NCBI GenBank assembly: GCA_036971475.1 | Contig: JBAIZL010000001.1 | Location: forward strand, 280,360,925 to 280,424,924 | Length of the DNA: 64,000 bases | DNA from: Prosapia bicincta | Taxonomy: Eukaryota > Arthropoda > Insecta > Hemiptera > Cercopidae | Direction: 5' to 3' | In this document: piece after piece, positions 14,460 through 27,297 of the stretch | Position numbering within the stretch: the first letter of the stretch is position 1 | How the letters are laid out: each line of letters starts with the position of its first letter | The notes under the pieces: generated by a model | Databases searched by the model: none | What the model saw: only the letters and a program-made list of their open reading frames with translations | Told to the model about the DNA's origin: nothing | Program-made: the position numbers and the translations under genes

Positions 14460-17400
14460 ACGAACAAAAAAAATATATAGAGAGATAATGGAAACCGTAA
14501 TATTGACTACTTTATAGTACTGTGCGAGTTCCAGCTAGGTTCATCGGATTCCGAGCTGAAACGAACAAAAATAATATATATATATAGATAATGGAAACCG
14601 TAATATTGACTACTTTATAGTACTGTGCGAGTTCCAGCTAGGTTCATCGGATTCCGAGCTGAAACGAACAAAAATAATATATATAGAAATAATGGAAACC
14701 GTAATATTGACTACTTTATAGCTCTGTACGAGTTCCAGCTAGGTTCGCCAAATTCCGAGCTGAAACGAACAAAAATAATATATATAGAGATAATGGAAAC
14801 CGTAATAATGACTACTTTATAGTACTGTGCGAGTTCCAGCTAGGTTCATCGGATTCCGAGCTGAATCGAACAAAAATAATATATATAGATATAATGGAAA
14901 CCGTAATAATGACTACTTTATAGGACTGTGCGAGTTCCAGCTAGGTTCATCGGATTTCGAGATGAAACGAACAAAAATAATATATATAGATATAATGGAA
15001 ACCGTAATAATGACTACTTTATAGCACTGTGCGAGTTCCAGCTAGGTTCGCCGGATTCCGAGCTGAAACGAACCAAAATAATAAATATAGACATATTATT
15101 AGAAACCGTATTAATGACTACTTTATAGTACTGTGCGAGTTCCAGCTAGGTTCATCGGATTCCGAGCCGAAACGAATCAAAATAATAAATATAGAGATAT
15201 TGGAAACCGTATTAATGACTACTTTATAGCACTGTGCGAGTTCTAGCTAGGTTCGCCGGATTCCGAGCTGAAACGAATCAAAATAATAAATATAGAGATA
15301 TTAGGAAACGTAATAATGACTTCTTTATAGCACTGTGCGAGTTCCAGCTAGGCTCGCCGGATTCCGACCTGGAACGAATCAAAATAATAAATATAGAGAT
15401 ATTGGGAAACGTAATAATGACTACTTTATAGCACTGTGCGAGTTCTTGCTAGGTTCATCGGATTTCGAGCCGAAACGAACAAAAATGATAAATGTAGAGA
15501 TATTGGAAACCGTAATAATGACTACTTTATAGCACTGTGCGAGTTCCAGCTAGGTTCGCCGGATTCCGAGCTGAACCGAACCAAAATAATAAATATAGAG
15601 ATATTGGAAACCGTAATAACGACTACTTTATAGCACTGTGCGAGTTCCAGCTAGATTCATCGGATTCCGAGCTGAAACGAACAAAAATAATATATATAGA
15701 GATATTGGAAACCGTAATAATGACTACTTTATAGCACTGTGCGAGTTCCAGCTAGGTTCATGGGATTCCGAGCTGTAACGAACAAAAATAATATATATAG
15801 AGATATTGGAAACCGTAATAATGACTACTTTATAGCACTGTGCGAGTTCCAGCTAGGTTCATGGGATTCCGAGCTGTAACGAACAAAAATCATATATATA
15901 GAGATATTGGAAACCGTAATAACGACTACTTTATAGCACTGTGCGAGTTCCAGCTAGGTTCATGGGATTCCGAGCTGAAACGAACAAAAATAATATATAT
16001 AGAGATATTGGACACCGTAATAATGACTACTTTATAGCACTGTGCTAGTTCCAGCTAGGTTCATGGGATTCCGAGCTGAAACGAACAAAAAAAATATATA
16101 GAGAGATAATGGAAACCGTAATATTGACTACTTTATAGTACTGTGCGAGTTCCAGCTAGGTTCATCGGATTCCGAGCTGAAACGAACAAAAATAATATAT
16201 ATATATAGATAATGGAAACCGTAATATTGACTACTTTATAGTACTGTGCGAGTTCCAGCTAGGTTCATCGGATTCCGAGCTGAAACGAACAAAAATAATA
16301 TATATAGAAATAATGGAAACCGTAATATTGACTACTTTATAGCTCTGTGCGAGTTCCAGCTAGGTTCGCCAAATTCCGAGCTGAAACGAACAAAAATAAT
16401 ATATATAGAGATAATGGAAACCGTAATAATGACTACTTTATAGTACTGTGCGAGTTCCAGCTAGGTTCATCGGATTCCGAGCTGAATCGAACAAAAATAA
16501 TATATATAGATATAATGGAAACCGTAATAATGACTACTTTATAGGACTGTGCGAGTTCCAGCTAGGTTCATCGGATTTCGAGATGAAACGAACAAAAATA
16601 ATATATATAGATATAATGGAAACCGTAATAATGACTACTTTATAGCACTGTGCGAGTTCCAGCTAGGTTCGCCGGATTCCGAGCTGAAACGAACCAAAAT
16701 AATAAATATAGAGATATTAGAAACCGTATTAATGACTACTTTATAGTACTGTGCGAGTTCCAGCTAGGTTCATCGGATTCCGAGCCGAAACGAATCAAAA
16801 TAATAAATATAGAGATATTGGAAACCGTATTAATGACTACTTTATAGCACTGTGCGAGTTCTAGCTAGGTTCGCCGGATTCCGAGCTGAAACGAATCAAA
16901 ATAATAAATATAGAGATATTAGGAAACGTAATAATGACTTCTTTATAGCACTGTGCGAGTTCCAGCTAGGCTCGCCGGATTCCGACCTGGAACGAATCAA
17001 AATAATAAATATAGAGATATTGGGAAACGTAATAATGACTACTTTATAGCACTGTGCGAGTTCTTGCTAGGTTCATCGGATTTCGAGCCGAAACGAACAA
17101 AAATGATAAATGTAGAGATATTGGAAACCGTAATAATGACTACTTTATAGCACTGTGCGAGTTCCAGCTAGGTTCGCCGGATTCCGAGCTGAACCGAACC
17201 AAAATAATAAATATAGAGATATTGGAAACCGTAATAACGACTACTTTATAGCACTGTGCGAGTTCCAGCTAGATTCATCGGATTCCGAGCTGAAACGAAC
17301 AAAAATAATATATATAGAGATATTGGAAACCGTAATAATGACTACTTTATAGCACTGTGCGAGTTCCAGCTAGGTTCATGGGATTCCGAGCTGTAACGAA

Positions 17401-17700
17401 CAAAAATAATATATATAGAGATATTGGAAACCGTAATAATGACTACTTTATAGCACTGTGCGAGTTCCAGCTAGGTTCATGGGATTCCGAGCTGTAACGA
17501 ACAAAAATCATATATATAGAGATATTGGAAACCGTAATAATGACTACTTTATAGCACTGTGCGAGTTCCAGCTAGGTTCATGGGATTCCGAGCTGAAACG
17601 AACAAAAATAATATATATAGAGATATTGGACACCGTAATAATGACTACTTTATAGCACTGTGCTAGTTCCAGCTAGGTTCATGGGATTCCGAGCTGTAAC
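14460..17700. repeat. 16-monomer adjacent duplication at the right end of the satellite
   Basis: 14460-16080 is repeated head-to-tail at 16081-17700. The offset is 1621 bases, falling to 1618 after a 3-base difference near 15095 (acatattatta versus agatatta). Other differences are very few, for example aacgac at about 15926 versus aatgac at about 17543. This looks like the youngest large duplication in the array. Confidence 0.92.
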
Positions 17701-18167
17701 GAACAAAAATAATATATATAGAGATAATGGAAACCGTATTAATGACTACTTTATAGCACTGTGCGAGTCCCAGCTAGGTTCGCCGGATTCCGAGCTGAAC
17801 CGAACCAAAATAATAAATATAAAGATATTGGAAACCGTATTAATGACTACTTTATAGCACTGAGCGAGTTCTAGCTAGGTTCGCCGGATTCTTAGCTGAA
17901 ACGAATCAAAATGATAAATGTAGAGATATTGGAAACCGTAATAATGACTACTTTATAGCACTGTGCGAGTTCCAGCTAGATTCATCGGATTCCGAGGTGA
18001 AACGAACAAAAATAATATATATGGAGATAATGGAAACCGTAATAATGACTACTTTATAGCACTGTGCGAGTTCCAGCTAAGTTCGCCGGATTCCGAGCTG
18101 AAACGAATCAAAATAATAAATATAGAGATATTGGAAACCGTAATAATGACTACTTTATAGCACTGTG

Positions 18168-18959
18168 TTGCTCAGAGTTGGCCATAGGTGCAGTTTTCTA
18201 CTGGTAGATAACTATTGCTAAAGATTGGAAAATGTATTAGAATAATACATGTTACCCAATAATTACCTTAACTGCAATCAGACCACTCTCGCAGTAAAAT
18301 GTAATTTTCATACACCTCTTTTAGACCTTAACTCAATTTGATAAAAATTACCGTCTCTAACAGGCTCTGTTATGAAAGTGGAAAACCATATTGAGGCGTA
18401 ACTTCACTAATTACATATTGTCATTAATATGTTAGGAGTTGATAAATATCAATACCTGCGCATTTAAAACAAGTGAGATACCAATTGAAGAAAACCAAGT
18501 CAATTTCTACTTATCTAAAAAAAATTATTATTAATATTTGCTTTATTAAATATTTACAATAAATACAAACATTAGGTTGCAAAATAAAAAGGAAATTAAT
18601 TATTAAAATTATTATAATTAAATTTAATAATTGAATAATTACTTGAAAAACATAATATCAAGAGTCATCCAATACATGATTAAAAATATATTTTAACTTG
18701 AGTGGATGAATTAAAAGTATCAAAGATTGAAAATTTGAATTTATAGGGAGAATGTGAGCTAGTATGCATTGAAAAAAGACCTGCTGTTCTTAACAACGAT
18801 CCATTCGGTAACAAATTGAGAAAATATAGGCTATGCAAATAATAGAGAATTAGGTGATGTAAGCAATGAAATTGGAGTTTTTGAAGATAACCTGGTTGAA
18901 AATGATTTTACCTGTCACTGAATTTCTATGGAATGAGATGTTTAAAGTAGTACGTAAAT

Positions 18960-18960
<1 letters not shown>
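18168..18960. other. AT-rich spacer right of the satellite, nothing recognised
   Basis: The satellite stops abruptly after cactgtg at 18167. The following ~790 bases show no repeat period, coding pattern or known element. Confidence 0.6.
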
Positions 18961-19019
<59 letters not shown>

Positions 19020-19027
19020 ATATATAT
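18961..19027. repeat. (TA)n microsatellite
   Basis: A nearly pure TA run abutting the left end of the foldback element at 19028. Confidence 0.9.
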
Positions 19028-19322
19028 TTAAGATTAAATAATATACACTAATTAAAGGAATAATTTATTGAATAATACACTCAAAGCTTTTCGTTGGTTG
19101 ACATTACCAACATCCTCAGGAATTACAATACTAAGAAGGACAAAAGAACTGTCTAACAAATATGAAGTTCATGTAAATAAAACTTCATATTTGTTAGACA
19201 GTTCTTTTGTTAATCTTAGTATTGTAATTCCTAAGGATGTTGGTAATGTCAACCAACAAAAAGCTTTGAGTGTATTATTCAATAAATTATTCCTGTAATT
19301 AGTGTACATTATTTAATGTTAA
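19028..19322. mobile_element. Foldback (inverted-repeat) element, ~295 bp
   Basis: Left arm 19028-19169 and right arm 19181-19322 are near-perfect reverse complements (about 142 bases each) around an 11-base loop. Left flank is a (TA)n tract. Each arm contains the block caaagcttttcgttggt (or its reverse complement) followed by accaacatcctcagg, which is also present in the foldback at 25054-25262. Two independent copies with the same arms and different centres indicate a dispersed family. The arms carry a hammerhead-like motif (see 19081-19122). A transcript across it would form one long hairpin. Confidence 0.85.
19081..19122 (-). ncRNA. Hammerhead-like RNA motif, left arm of foldback 1
   Basis: Read on the minus strand: CUGAGGA, one extra U, stem GUUGGU, loop AAUGUCA, stem ACCAAC, then GAAA and the palindrome around AAGCUU. 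CUGANGA and GAA are the conserved boxes of the hammerhead ribozyme core, and short palindromic stem III is known in dimer-acting hammerheads. The extra base between CUGANGA and stem II departs from the standard core. The opposite arm (plus strand, 19231-19272) has CUAAGGA and lacks the G of GAAA, so only this arm keeps both boxes. Activity is inference. Confidence 0.45.
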
Positions 19323-19350
19323 AAATAATCCTAACACGAAAACATATTTG

Positions 19351-19354
<4 letters not shown>

Positions 19355-19387
<33 letters not shown>
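19355..19387. repeat. (CT)n microsatellite
   Basis: About 16 CT dinucleotides. The tract runs directly into a partial copy of the hammerhead-like motif at 19388. Confidence 0.95.
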
Positions 19388-19391
<4 letters not shown>

Positions 19392-19450
19392 GTACAGTTT
19401 GACAACGAAAAGCTTTAAATGTTTAATTCAATCATTTATTCTTGTATTGG
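19388..19450 (+). mobile_element. Partial copy of the foldback arm, plus strand
   Basis: gtacagtttgacaacgaaa and agctttaaatg followed by ttcaatcatttattcttgtat align with the 3' half of the arm found at 25054-25262 (minus strand). The CUGANGA-side half is missing and replaced by the (CT)n tract, so this is a broken single arm. Confidence 0.6.
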
Positions 19451-19984
19451 TATTTCTCTTGTTTTTCTTTCATTGTTACACAACAATACATATTTTGATA
19501 TATATACAGTAGATATTTATATAATCGAAACATATTATGAAACTAAAATTTTCCTAATTACAAGTAACATTTTAATTTTAGTTCAGCAAACATGTCTTGA
19601 GATAAAACTGCAAAGCTTTATTAAAACCGAAACCTCCCCAACGGTTAAAAGGCATCACATTGGGTTATGATTGATTGTTGACACTTGTGTCTTCAGTTTC
19701 CGATATCACAAAATGCTTTAATGATAAGAAGGACGATTAATCACTCCCATTATTTCTAACGACAGACAATCTGTTGATATCATTGTGCCAAATGACACAA
19801 CATAACTCCATAAAATAACAAGGATGTCAACAAAGAAATACCAACTAATTCCATCAACGAAGACTGTATTAGGTCATAAACAATATTTCAATAATGTCTT
19901 TATCTATCAGTGTTGAAGCTTTATCAGGATTAATTGTCAGGAGGGTGAATATTTAAACAACCATGACGTATTACAGAAATAAAT
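19451..19984. other. AT-rich spacer, nothing recognised
   Basis: No repeat period, RNA gene or coding pattern seen. Confidence 0.5.
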
Positions 19985-21735
19985 CTTATGAAGTTTGATT
20001 CTAGTCATTAGAAAGTCTTATTAGGTACGCCAAAAAAAAGTAAATTGAAAGTTTTCTTTCATGATCGGAAAAATATTCAATAGTCTTACGTCAGGAGAAA
20101 GTCTTTTTACAGGAATAAAACGTCATTATAAACTCTACTTACACAAATGAAAAATCACCAGAACGTTCTACGTCACTTGAAGGTCTTATTACACAATTAG
20201 AAAATCTTTTAAAAGGCGTAGGTATTTAAAAGTTCTTCTTACAGAAATAAAACGTCATTATAAACTCAACTCACACAACTATAAAGTCATAAGAACGGTA
20301 CGTTATTAGAAAGTCTTCTTACAACAATTAAATAGTCAATGGAAAGTCTCATGTCAACAGAAAGTCTTCTTACATGATCGGAAAGTTATTTAAGAAACTC
20401 ACGTCAGGAGGAAGGCTTTTCACAGAAATAAAACATCATTATAAACTCTACTTACACAAATGAATAATCATCAGAACGTTCTACGTCACTTGAAGGTCTT
20501 ATTACACAATTAGAAAATCTTTTGAAAGTCGCAGGTATTTAAAAGTTCTTCTTACATTAATAAATCGTCATTATAAACTCTACTCACACAATTATAAAGT
20601 CATAAGAACGGTATGTTATTAGAAAGTCTTCTTACAACAATAAAATAGTCAATGGAAGGTTTATGTCAATACAAAAGTCTTCTTACATGATCGGAAAATT
20701 ATTTAAGAGTCTTACGTCAAGAGGAAGGATTTTCACAAAAATAAAACGTCATTATAAACTCTACGTACACAATTATAAAGTCATAAGAACGGTATGTTAT
20801 TAGAAAGTCTTCTTACAACAATAAAATAGTCAATGGAAGGTTTATGTCAATACAAAAGTCTTCTTACATGATCGGAAAATTATTTAAGAGTCTTACGTCA
20901 AGAGGAAGGATTTTCACAAAAATAAAACTTCATTATAAACTCTACGTGCACAAGTGAATAATCATGAGAACGTTCTACGTCACTTGAAGGTCTTATTACA
21001 CAATTAGAAAATCTTTTAAAAGTCGCAGGCATTTATAGGTTCTTCTTACATTAATAAATCGTCATTATAAACTCTACTCACACAATTATAAAGTCATAAG
21101 AACGGTATGTTATTAGAAAGTCTTCTTACAACAATAAAATAGTCAATGGAAGGTTTATGTCAATACAAAAGTCTTCTTACATGATCGGAAAATTATTTAA
21201 GAGTCTTACGTCAAGAGGAAGGATTTTCACAAAAATAAAACGTCATTATAAACTCTACGTACACAAGTGAATAATCATGAGAACGTTCTACGTCATTTAG
21301 AGGTATTATTACACGATGAGAAAGTATTTTTAAAGTCGTAGAGGGCATTAAATGTTCTTCTTACAAAAATAAAACATCATTATAAGCTCTACTTACACAA
21401 TTATAAAATCATAAGAACGGTACGTCATTAGAAAGTCTTCTTAAAAAAATAGAAAATCAATTAAAAGTCTTATGTCATTAAAAAACTCTTCTTCCAAGAT
21501 TAGAAAAGTCTTAAAAAGTGTTTTTTGTATAAATAAAACTTAATTATAAACTCTACTTATACAAAAGAATTGTCATGAGAATTTTCTGTGTCATTTGAAG
21601 GTCTTATTACACAACTAGAAAGACATTTTAAAGTTTTAGGTCATTAAAAAGTCTTCTTACATAATTGAAACGTTATTAGAAAGTCATCCTACACGATTAG
21701 AAAGTCATTAAAACTCATCTGTAAGCTCTTCTTAC
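19985..21735. repeat. Tandem array with ~313-bp unit built of short sub-repeats
   Basis: The landmark atgatcgga recurs at about 20061, 20374, 20687, 20868 and 21181. The spacings are 313, 313, 181 and 313, so one unit is shortened by 132 bases. Within each unit a looser motif of about 26-30 bases repeats: a caattagaaagtc-like segment, then a cttcttaca-like segment. Units degrade toward the right end, where only the short motif remains. This is a two-level (nested) minisatellite; no coding potential is seen. Confidence 0.88.
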
Positions 21736-23430
21736 ACTTGTTTTCATTAAAGGTAAATGCAAGAGGTAAGTTAAGTGGTAAACTGAGAAGTCACTGCATT
21801 GTAAAGGCTGCAAAAGTATTTTTGATGTCAGATACTGGTCTATTAGTCAGAAAAAGTATTTCCTTCTTTCGTTTTCCAAAACAATCTAATTAATTTTTTA
21901 AAAAATACTATGATACATTTTAAAAATCGAACTTTTGTGAGTAAATAAGTCATAATTTTGAAGAGCTACACAAATATAAGTTTATAGACGCATACAGAGT
22001 CGCATACAATATAAAATATTTCAGAGTAAAAAATTTTAAATAATGTAATAATAGTAATGCAACTGAGGCAGAAAAAAACGTTGATACTATTATTTAAATA
22101 ACTCAACTCACTTCTCTTAAAACGTTTTATGTAATAAGCACACGATACAATCATAGTCCAAATAAATTTAAATAAGACCAAATAAATTAAATCAACATTT
22201 CGATTCTTTACAACTATGATTTTGACGCATACATTGTTAGCTAATTATTTAGTAAATTGTTATGGTTCCTTTAAACATAACAAAGAATGGTATTATTCCG
22301 CTCTACATACCAGTAGAAGAACATTTAAGAGGCATTGTCTCGTCAGTAACAATCTGCATCAAGCACTCGGCTCTACTAACAACCCTTGTTATAACCGGTT
22401 ACCCATCACGCCTTCATAAAAAGATATACCATTATTTATGAGCATCAAGGCGCCGAGAATACTATCATAAGTGTGAACTCTGCTCAGAAGGATGGTAATC
22501 CAATGATAATAGTAAGCAGAAAGTACATTTTAAAGTTACGGAAAAGGAGTCTAAATATAACGTAATTTCAAAATCTCTTCAATTATTTTAAAATGGCGAT
22601 ACGTTCATGTGTTTTAAAGTGTTCTATATCTCAATAAAATACTTATTAAAATAAGGACAAAATGTCTTCCAATTTTAATAATTCATTATAAGCTATTTCG
22701 TTTGTTATTTTAAGAATTTTATAAAGATTATTTTGTTATTTGTATTTCAATTAAAAGTTATCTTTTTTAAGTTAAAACATATATTTATTTGTGTGTACCT
22801 GCAAATAAGAATCGAGGTATTTTCATCAGTAAACCGAAAAAACACCACATTTCTATAATTCGTACTCTAAAATTATCAAAGAAATCTTAAAAGCTAAAAT
22901 TTAATAATACGGTCATATAATACACCTCCCTCTGTTTGCACTGATATCTTTCAATAACTTTGCTTTTTTTTAAGTAAATAGCGTCATCGTGTAATTATAT
23001 TTGTCAACCACAAAGAATATTATTAATAATGACAAATTTGCCGGTTGGAATGTTGAAAGTGATAATAAATATAATGCTTTAGTAAACAATGTAATAGGGT
23101 AATATATATTTGAGATAAAACATGTACACAAGTGAACCCAGGTGGGAATTTTATAAAATAAAATGCTGATATCATTAGCGCAATCAATATAAGTGTAAAG
23201 TTGGTGGGACGTTTTGGCAAAACATTGCATCCATTTATTATTACAAAGCACTCATTTAAAATGTAAGGTCTAAAAATGTAGCAGAGACATTCGACAACTT
23301 CTTTTCATCCACTATAAAAACATTTGTATTCACAATTTTGTATGTAGACATAAGTCTGAATGTGTGTTGTTTGTATAAGTCTGTGAATTTGTGTATATTA
23401 TATTACTATGTATATATATAGAAATCTTGG
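21736..23430. other. AT-rich spacer, no supported gene
   Basis: One ATG-started frame of 67 codons lies at 22216-22419 (plus). It has no recognisable domain and no supporting context, so I do not call it a gene. The rest shows nothing recognisable. Confidence 0.5.
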
Positions 23431-23447
23431 AATATATTTTATCATAG

Positions 23448-23483
23448 CAACGTTTCCGCTAGCCACAACGGCATCTTCATCAG
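23448..23483 (-). ncRNA. Hammerhead-like motif downstream of the Penelope-like relic
   Basis: Minus strand reads CUGAUGA, then AGAUGCC, a short variable part, and GGAAACGUUG. The CUGAUGA and GAAAC boxes are both intact, and AACGUU is palindromic. It lies about 400 bases beyond the end of the GIY-YIG frame, in the same orientation, the place where the terminal repeat of a Penelope-like element is expected. Penelope-like elements of animals are known to carry hammerhead motifs in their terminal repeats. Stem II is not clean in this copy, so function is uncertain. Confidence 0.5.
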
Positions 23484-23582
23484 CTCGGTGGTAAAGATGA
23501 TGAAAGTACCTAATGATTCCACTGTAACTGGGGAATATTTCGAATATTTTGTAGCCTATATTCCTAAATATATTATAAAAAT

Positions 23583-23669
<87 letters not shown>
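23583..23669. repeat. (CA)n(TA)n compound microsatellite
   Basis: About 12 AC units followed by about 31 TA units. It sits between the Penelope-like 3' region and its hammerhead-like motif. Confidence 0.95.
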
Positions 23670-23672
<3 letters not shown>

Positions 23673-23884
23673 TATAGTGATACGTTTTCCTGTAATAAAG
23701 ATAATGGTTAACAATATTTCAAATACAAGAATAGTTTTATTTAAATATTTACAAAGTTGTTAGCCAATAAAATAAGTATAAGCATCTTAAGGAAAAACAA
23801 TGATATATGAAAATATTTTACAAAAATTAAATCATGTGTACTACAATTAAACCATATGTTTATAGGTCCTATGTAATTTTTTGT

Positions 23885-24965
23885 CATGACATCAATGATT
23901 TTTTAAATACTTTGGTGAATTGATTTAACTTGAATTTGTTCATTAATTAATTTGTCTTCAATTTTATGTTTATTAATTTCGAATGTTTCATATATATTCT
24001 TTTCAACCATTTTTTTAATTCTTTAGTTAATTTCAAAATTCCTATTTCAGGGAATGTGTGTCCACTATTGATACAATGAGTAGCCAGATTCTATTTGTAT
24101 ATCTTCGGTTTTATATAGGAGATTGAATGTTGTTTATATTTTTCTTTTATTTAAGTATCTTCGTTGTTTGTCGTATATATAATGGATTACAATTTTGAAT
24201 TTTTATGCTACATACAAAATATCTTTCGTGCATAATATTCGATTATAGCTATTGTTTATTAAAATTTTAAATTTATTATCAGTTTTGTAACAAATTTGTA
24301 TATTTTTGTTTCTTTAAATTGTTTTGTAATTTTGTTTATTCCGTTAGCTATGCATGTAAAGGTTTTCCAAATATATGTTTTCCTCTATTTCCAACAAAGT
24401 TATTGTTGATTTTCTGTTTCTTTTTTATTCTGCTATTATTTCATTTATCTATAGATTCCTTATATACATTTTTCAATTAAATTTGATATATTGAATTTTT
24501 ATCTTTTATTTGGTCGTTTACATTCATTGGCATTTTGTGCATTCTATATAATAAATTATACATTGCTGTTATTTTTTGGTTACAAGGATGATTTGAATAA
24601 TTTGGTATTGTTTGATTTGTCTGCGTTGGTTTTCCTATAACTTCTATTCACATTTTTCATTGTTTTAATGAATTGTAATAACTAAATAATTAACATTATT
24701 GTTTGATTCGAATTCGTGAGTGGTTTTGATATTTTTATGTACATTATTTATAAAATTTTATATTTAGTCGATACTTAAACCATTATTATTTGATATATTA
24801 TACAATCCATCATCTACATATCGAAACTAGTGTCTATGTTGATCGTATGTTTTATAATTTCATGTATTTCGAAGTCTATATTTTGTAAACATATTTCGGA
24901 TAAAAACTTAACATACGAGAGTCCATTGTTAATCCATCTTTTTGTTAATAAATTTTAATATTATT
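23885..24965 (-). pseudogene. Penelope-like retroelement relic: RT C-half plus GIY-YIG endonuclease
   Basis: Minus-strand translation, with several frameshifts and stops, gives the characteristic Penelope-like order. First comes the reverse-transcriptase catalytic motif FRYVDDGLYNISNN at about 24770-24820, preceded by DFEIHEIIKH. Next is a YRKTNAD segment and then NQKITAMYNLLYRMHKMPMN at about 24500-24600, the conserved region after the RT palm. Then comes GKPLHA, and LYIRQTTKILK at about 24155-24190, matching the YIG half of the endonuclease. Last is LATHCINSGHTFPEIG at about 24035-24095, followed in another frame by KNIYETFEINKHKIEDKL. Penelope-like elements encode an RT fused to a C-terminal GIY-YIG nuclease and move by target-primed reverse transcription. 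The N-terminal RT half is missing; the copy is cut at the (TA)n tract at 24978. It is not functional. Confidence is high for family and orientation. Confidence 0.9.
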
Positions 24966-24974
24966 ATCTTTTTA

Positions 24975-24977
<3 letters not shown>

Positions 24978-25021
<44 letters not shown>
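24978..25021. repeat. (TA)n microsatellite
   Basis: Pure TA run separating the truncated 5' edge of the Penelope-like relic from foldback 2. Confidence 0.9.
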
Positions 25022-25027
<6 letters not shown>

Positions 25028-25053
25028 TACTATAATATGTATTCTTGTGTATT

Positions 25054-26488
<1,435 letters not shown>

Positions 26489-26555
<67 letters not shown>
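26489..26555. repeat. (CA)n microsatellite
   Basis: About 33 CA units with a single TA interruption. Followed by a short GC-richer patch (26556-26690) that I cannot identify. Confidence 0.95.
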
Positions 26556-27237
26556 TGCAACGTCCCCTCCCTTGCGCTTTTTGTGTTTATCTCAAAAAAC
26601 CCTACGCCTTAATTCCCGGTGTTCAAACGTCGGTGCCGCGCCTAAGCACAAGCCACGACCCGCCGACTCCTACCTTACCGTTTGTATGACCTCTTAAAAT
26701 GGTAAACAATATTTTGTCGGGTCTTTTACAATCATTCTTGTCAGTAATGTAATCAGCTGGAAAGAAATAAGATTAGCATGAACACTCAAAAATTCCAGAT
26801 ACCCTTATCATGTTCCAAGCTTTGCAGACACAACAAGAGGCTGTGCAAAAATCACGCTTAATATATCTGTTTAAAGGCTCCTGTGTTTTTTAAACATGAT
26901 CTGCCAGTAGACCAAGTCTCTGGACTTTAATATAAAAAACCAAATAATTTTCAGTATATCTCAATATATTTAAACAAATTTATTCTCAGGAGAGAACTCT
27001 CGTGGAGAAACATTAGGCTCTGAATTTTATTTGATTTATTAACTACTGAATTTTAATTAATTTTGTGATCTGATTTAGTTATGATGAATTATTAGTTGGA
27101 AAAAACTAGTTATTGTTCAACACAGGATAAATTTAAATACCAAAAATGTTTATAAAAAAATTTAATTCCTGTTTCAAACTTGAATAAAAATTATCATAAA
27201 CTGAAATACAACATAATATCTCTTGCTACTGTTACTT

Positions 27238-27297
<60 letters not shown>

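Larger units (their letters stand above)
1163..18167. repeat. 101-bp satellite DNA array, about 168 monomers
   Basis: A single uninterrupted head-to-tail array. Each monomer begins with gactactttatagcactgtg, continues through a gagttccagctaggttc segment and a gattccgagctgaaacgaac segment, and ends in an AT-rich tail (tagagatattggaaaccg plus taataat). Identical landmarks recur every 101 bases with rare 1-8 base indels. The array starts and ends with the same 20-base segment. Monomers vary at linked sites: catcgg versus cgccgg in the middle, and aataaatatagagatattgg versus atatatatagagataatgg in the tail. Similar monomers recur in the same order in blocks of many units, showing unequal exchange. 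It is most likely pericentromeric or heterochromatic satellite; that location is inferred. Confidence 0.98.

Noticed and set aside
1483..18160. Some hundred overlapping 65-codon open frames in the satellite
   Set aside because: They start at gtgcga, not ATG, repeat every 101 bases and follow from the 3n+2 period. They are not genes.
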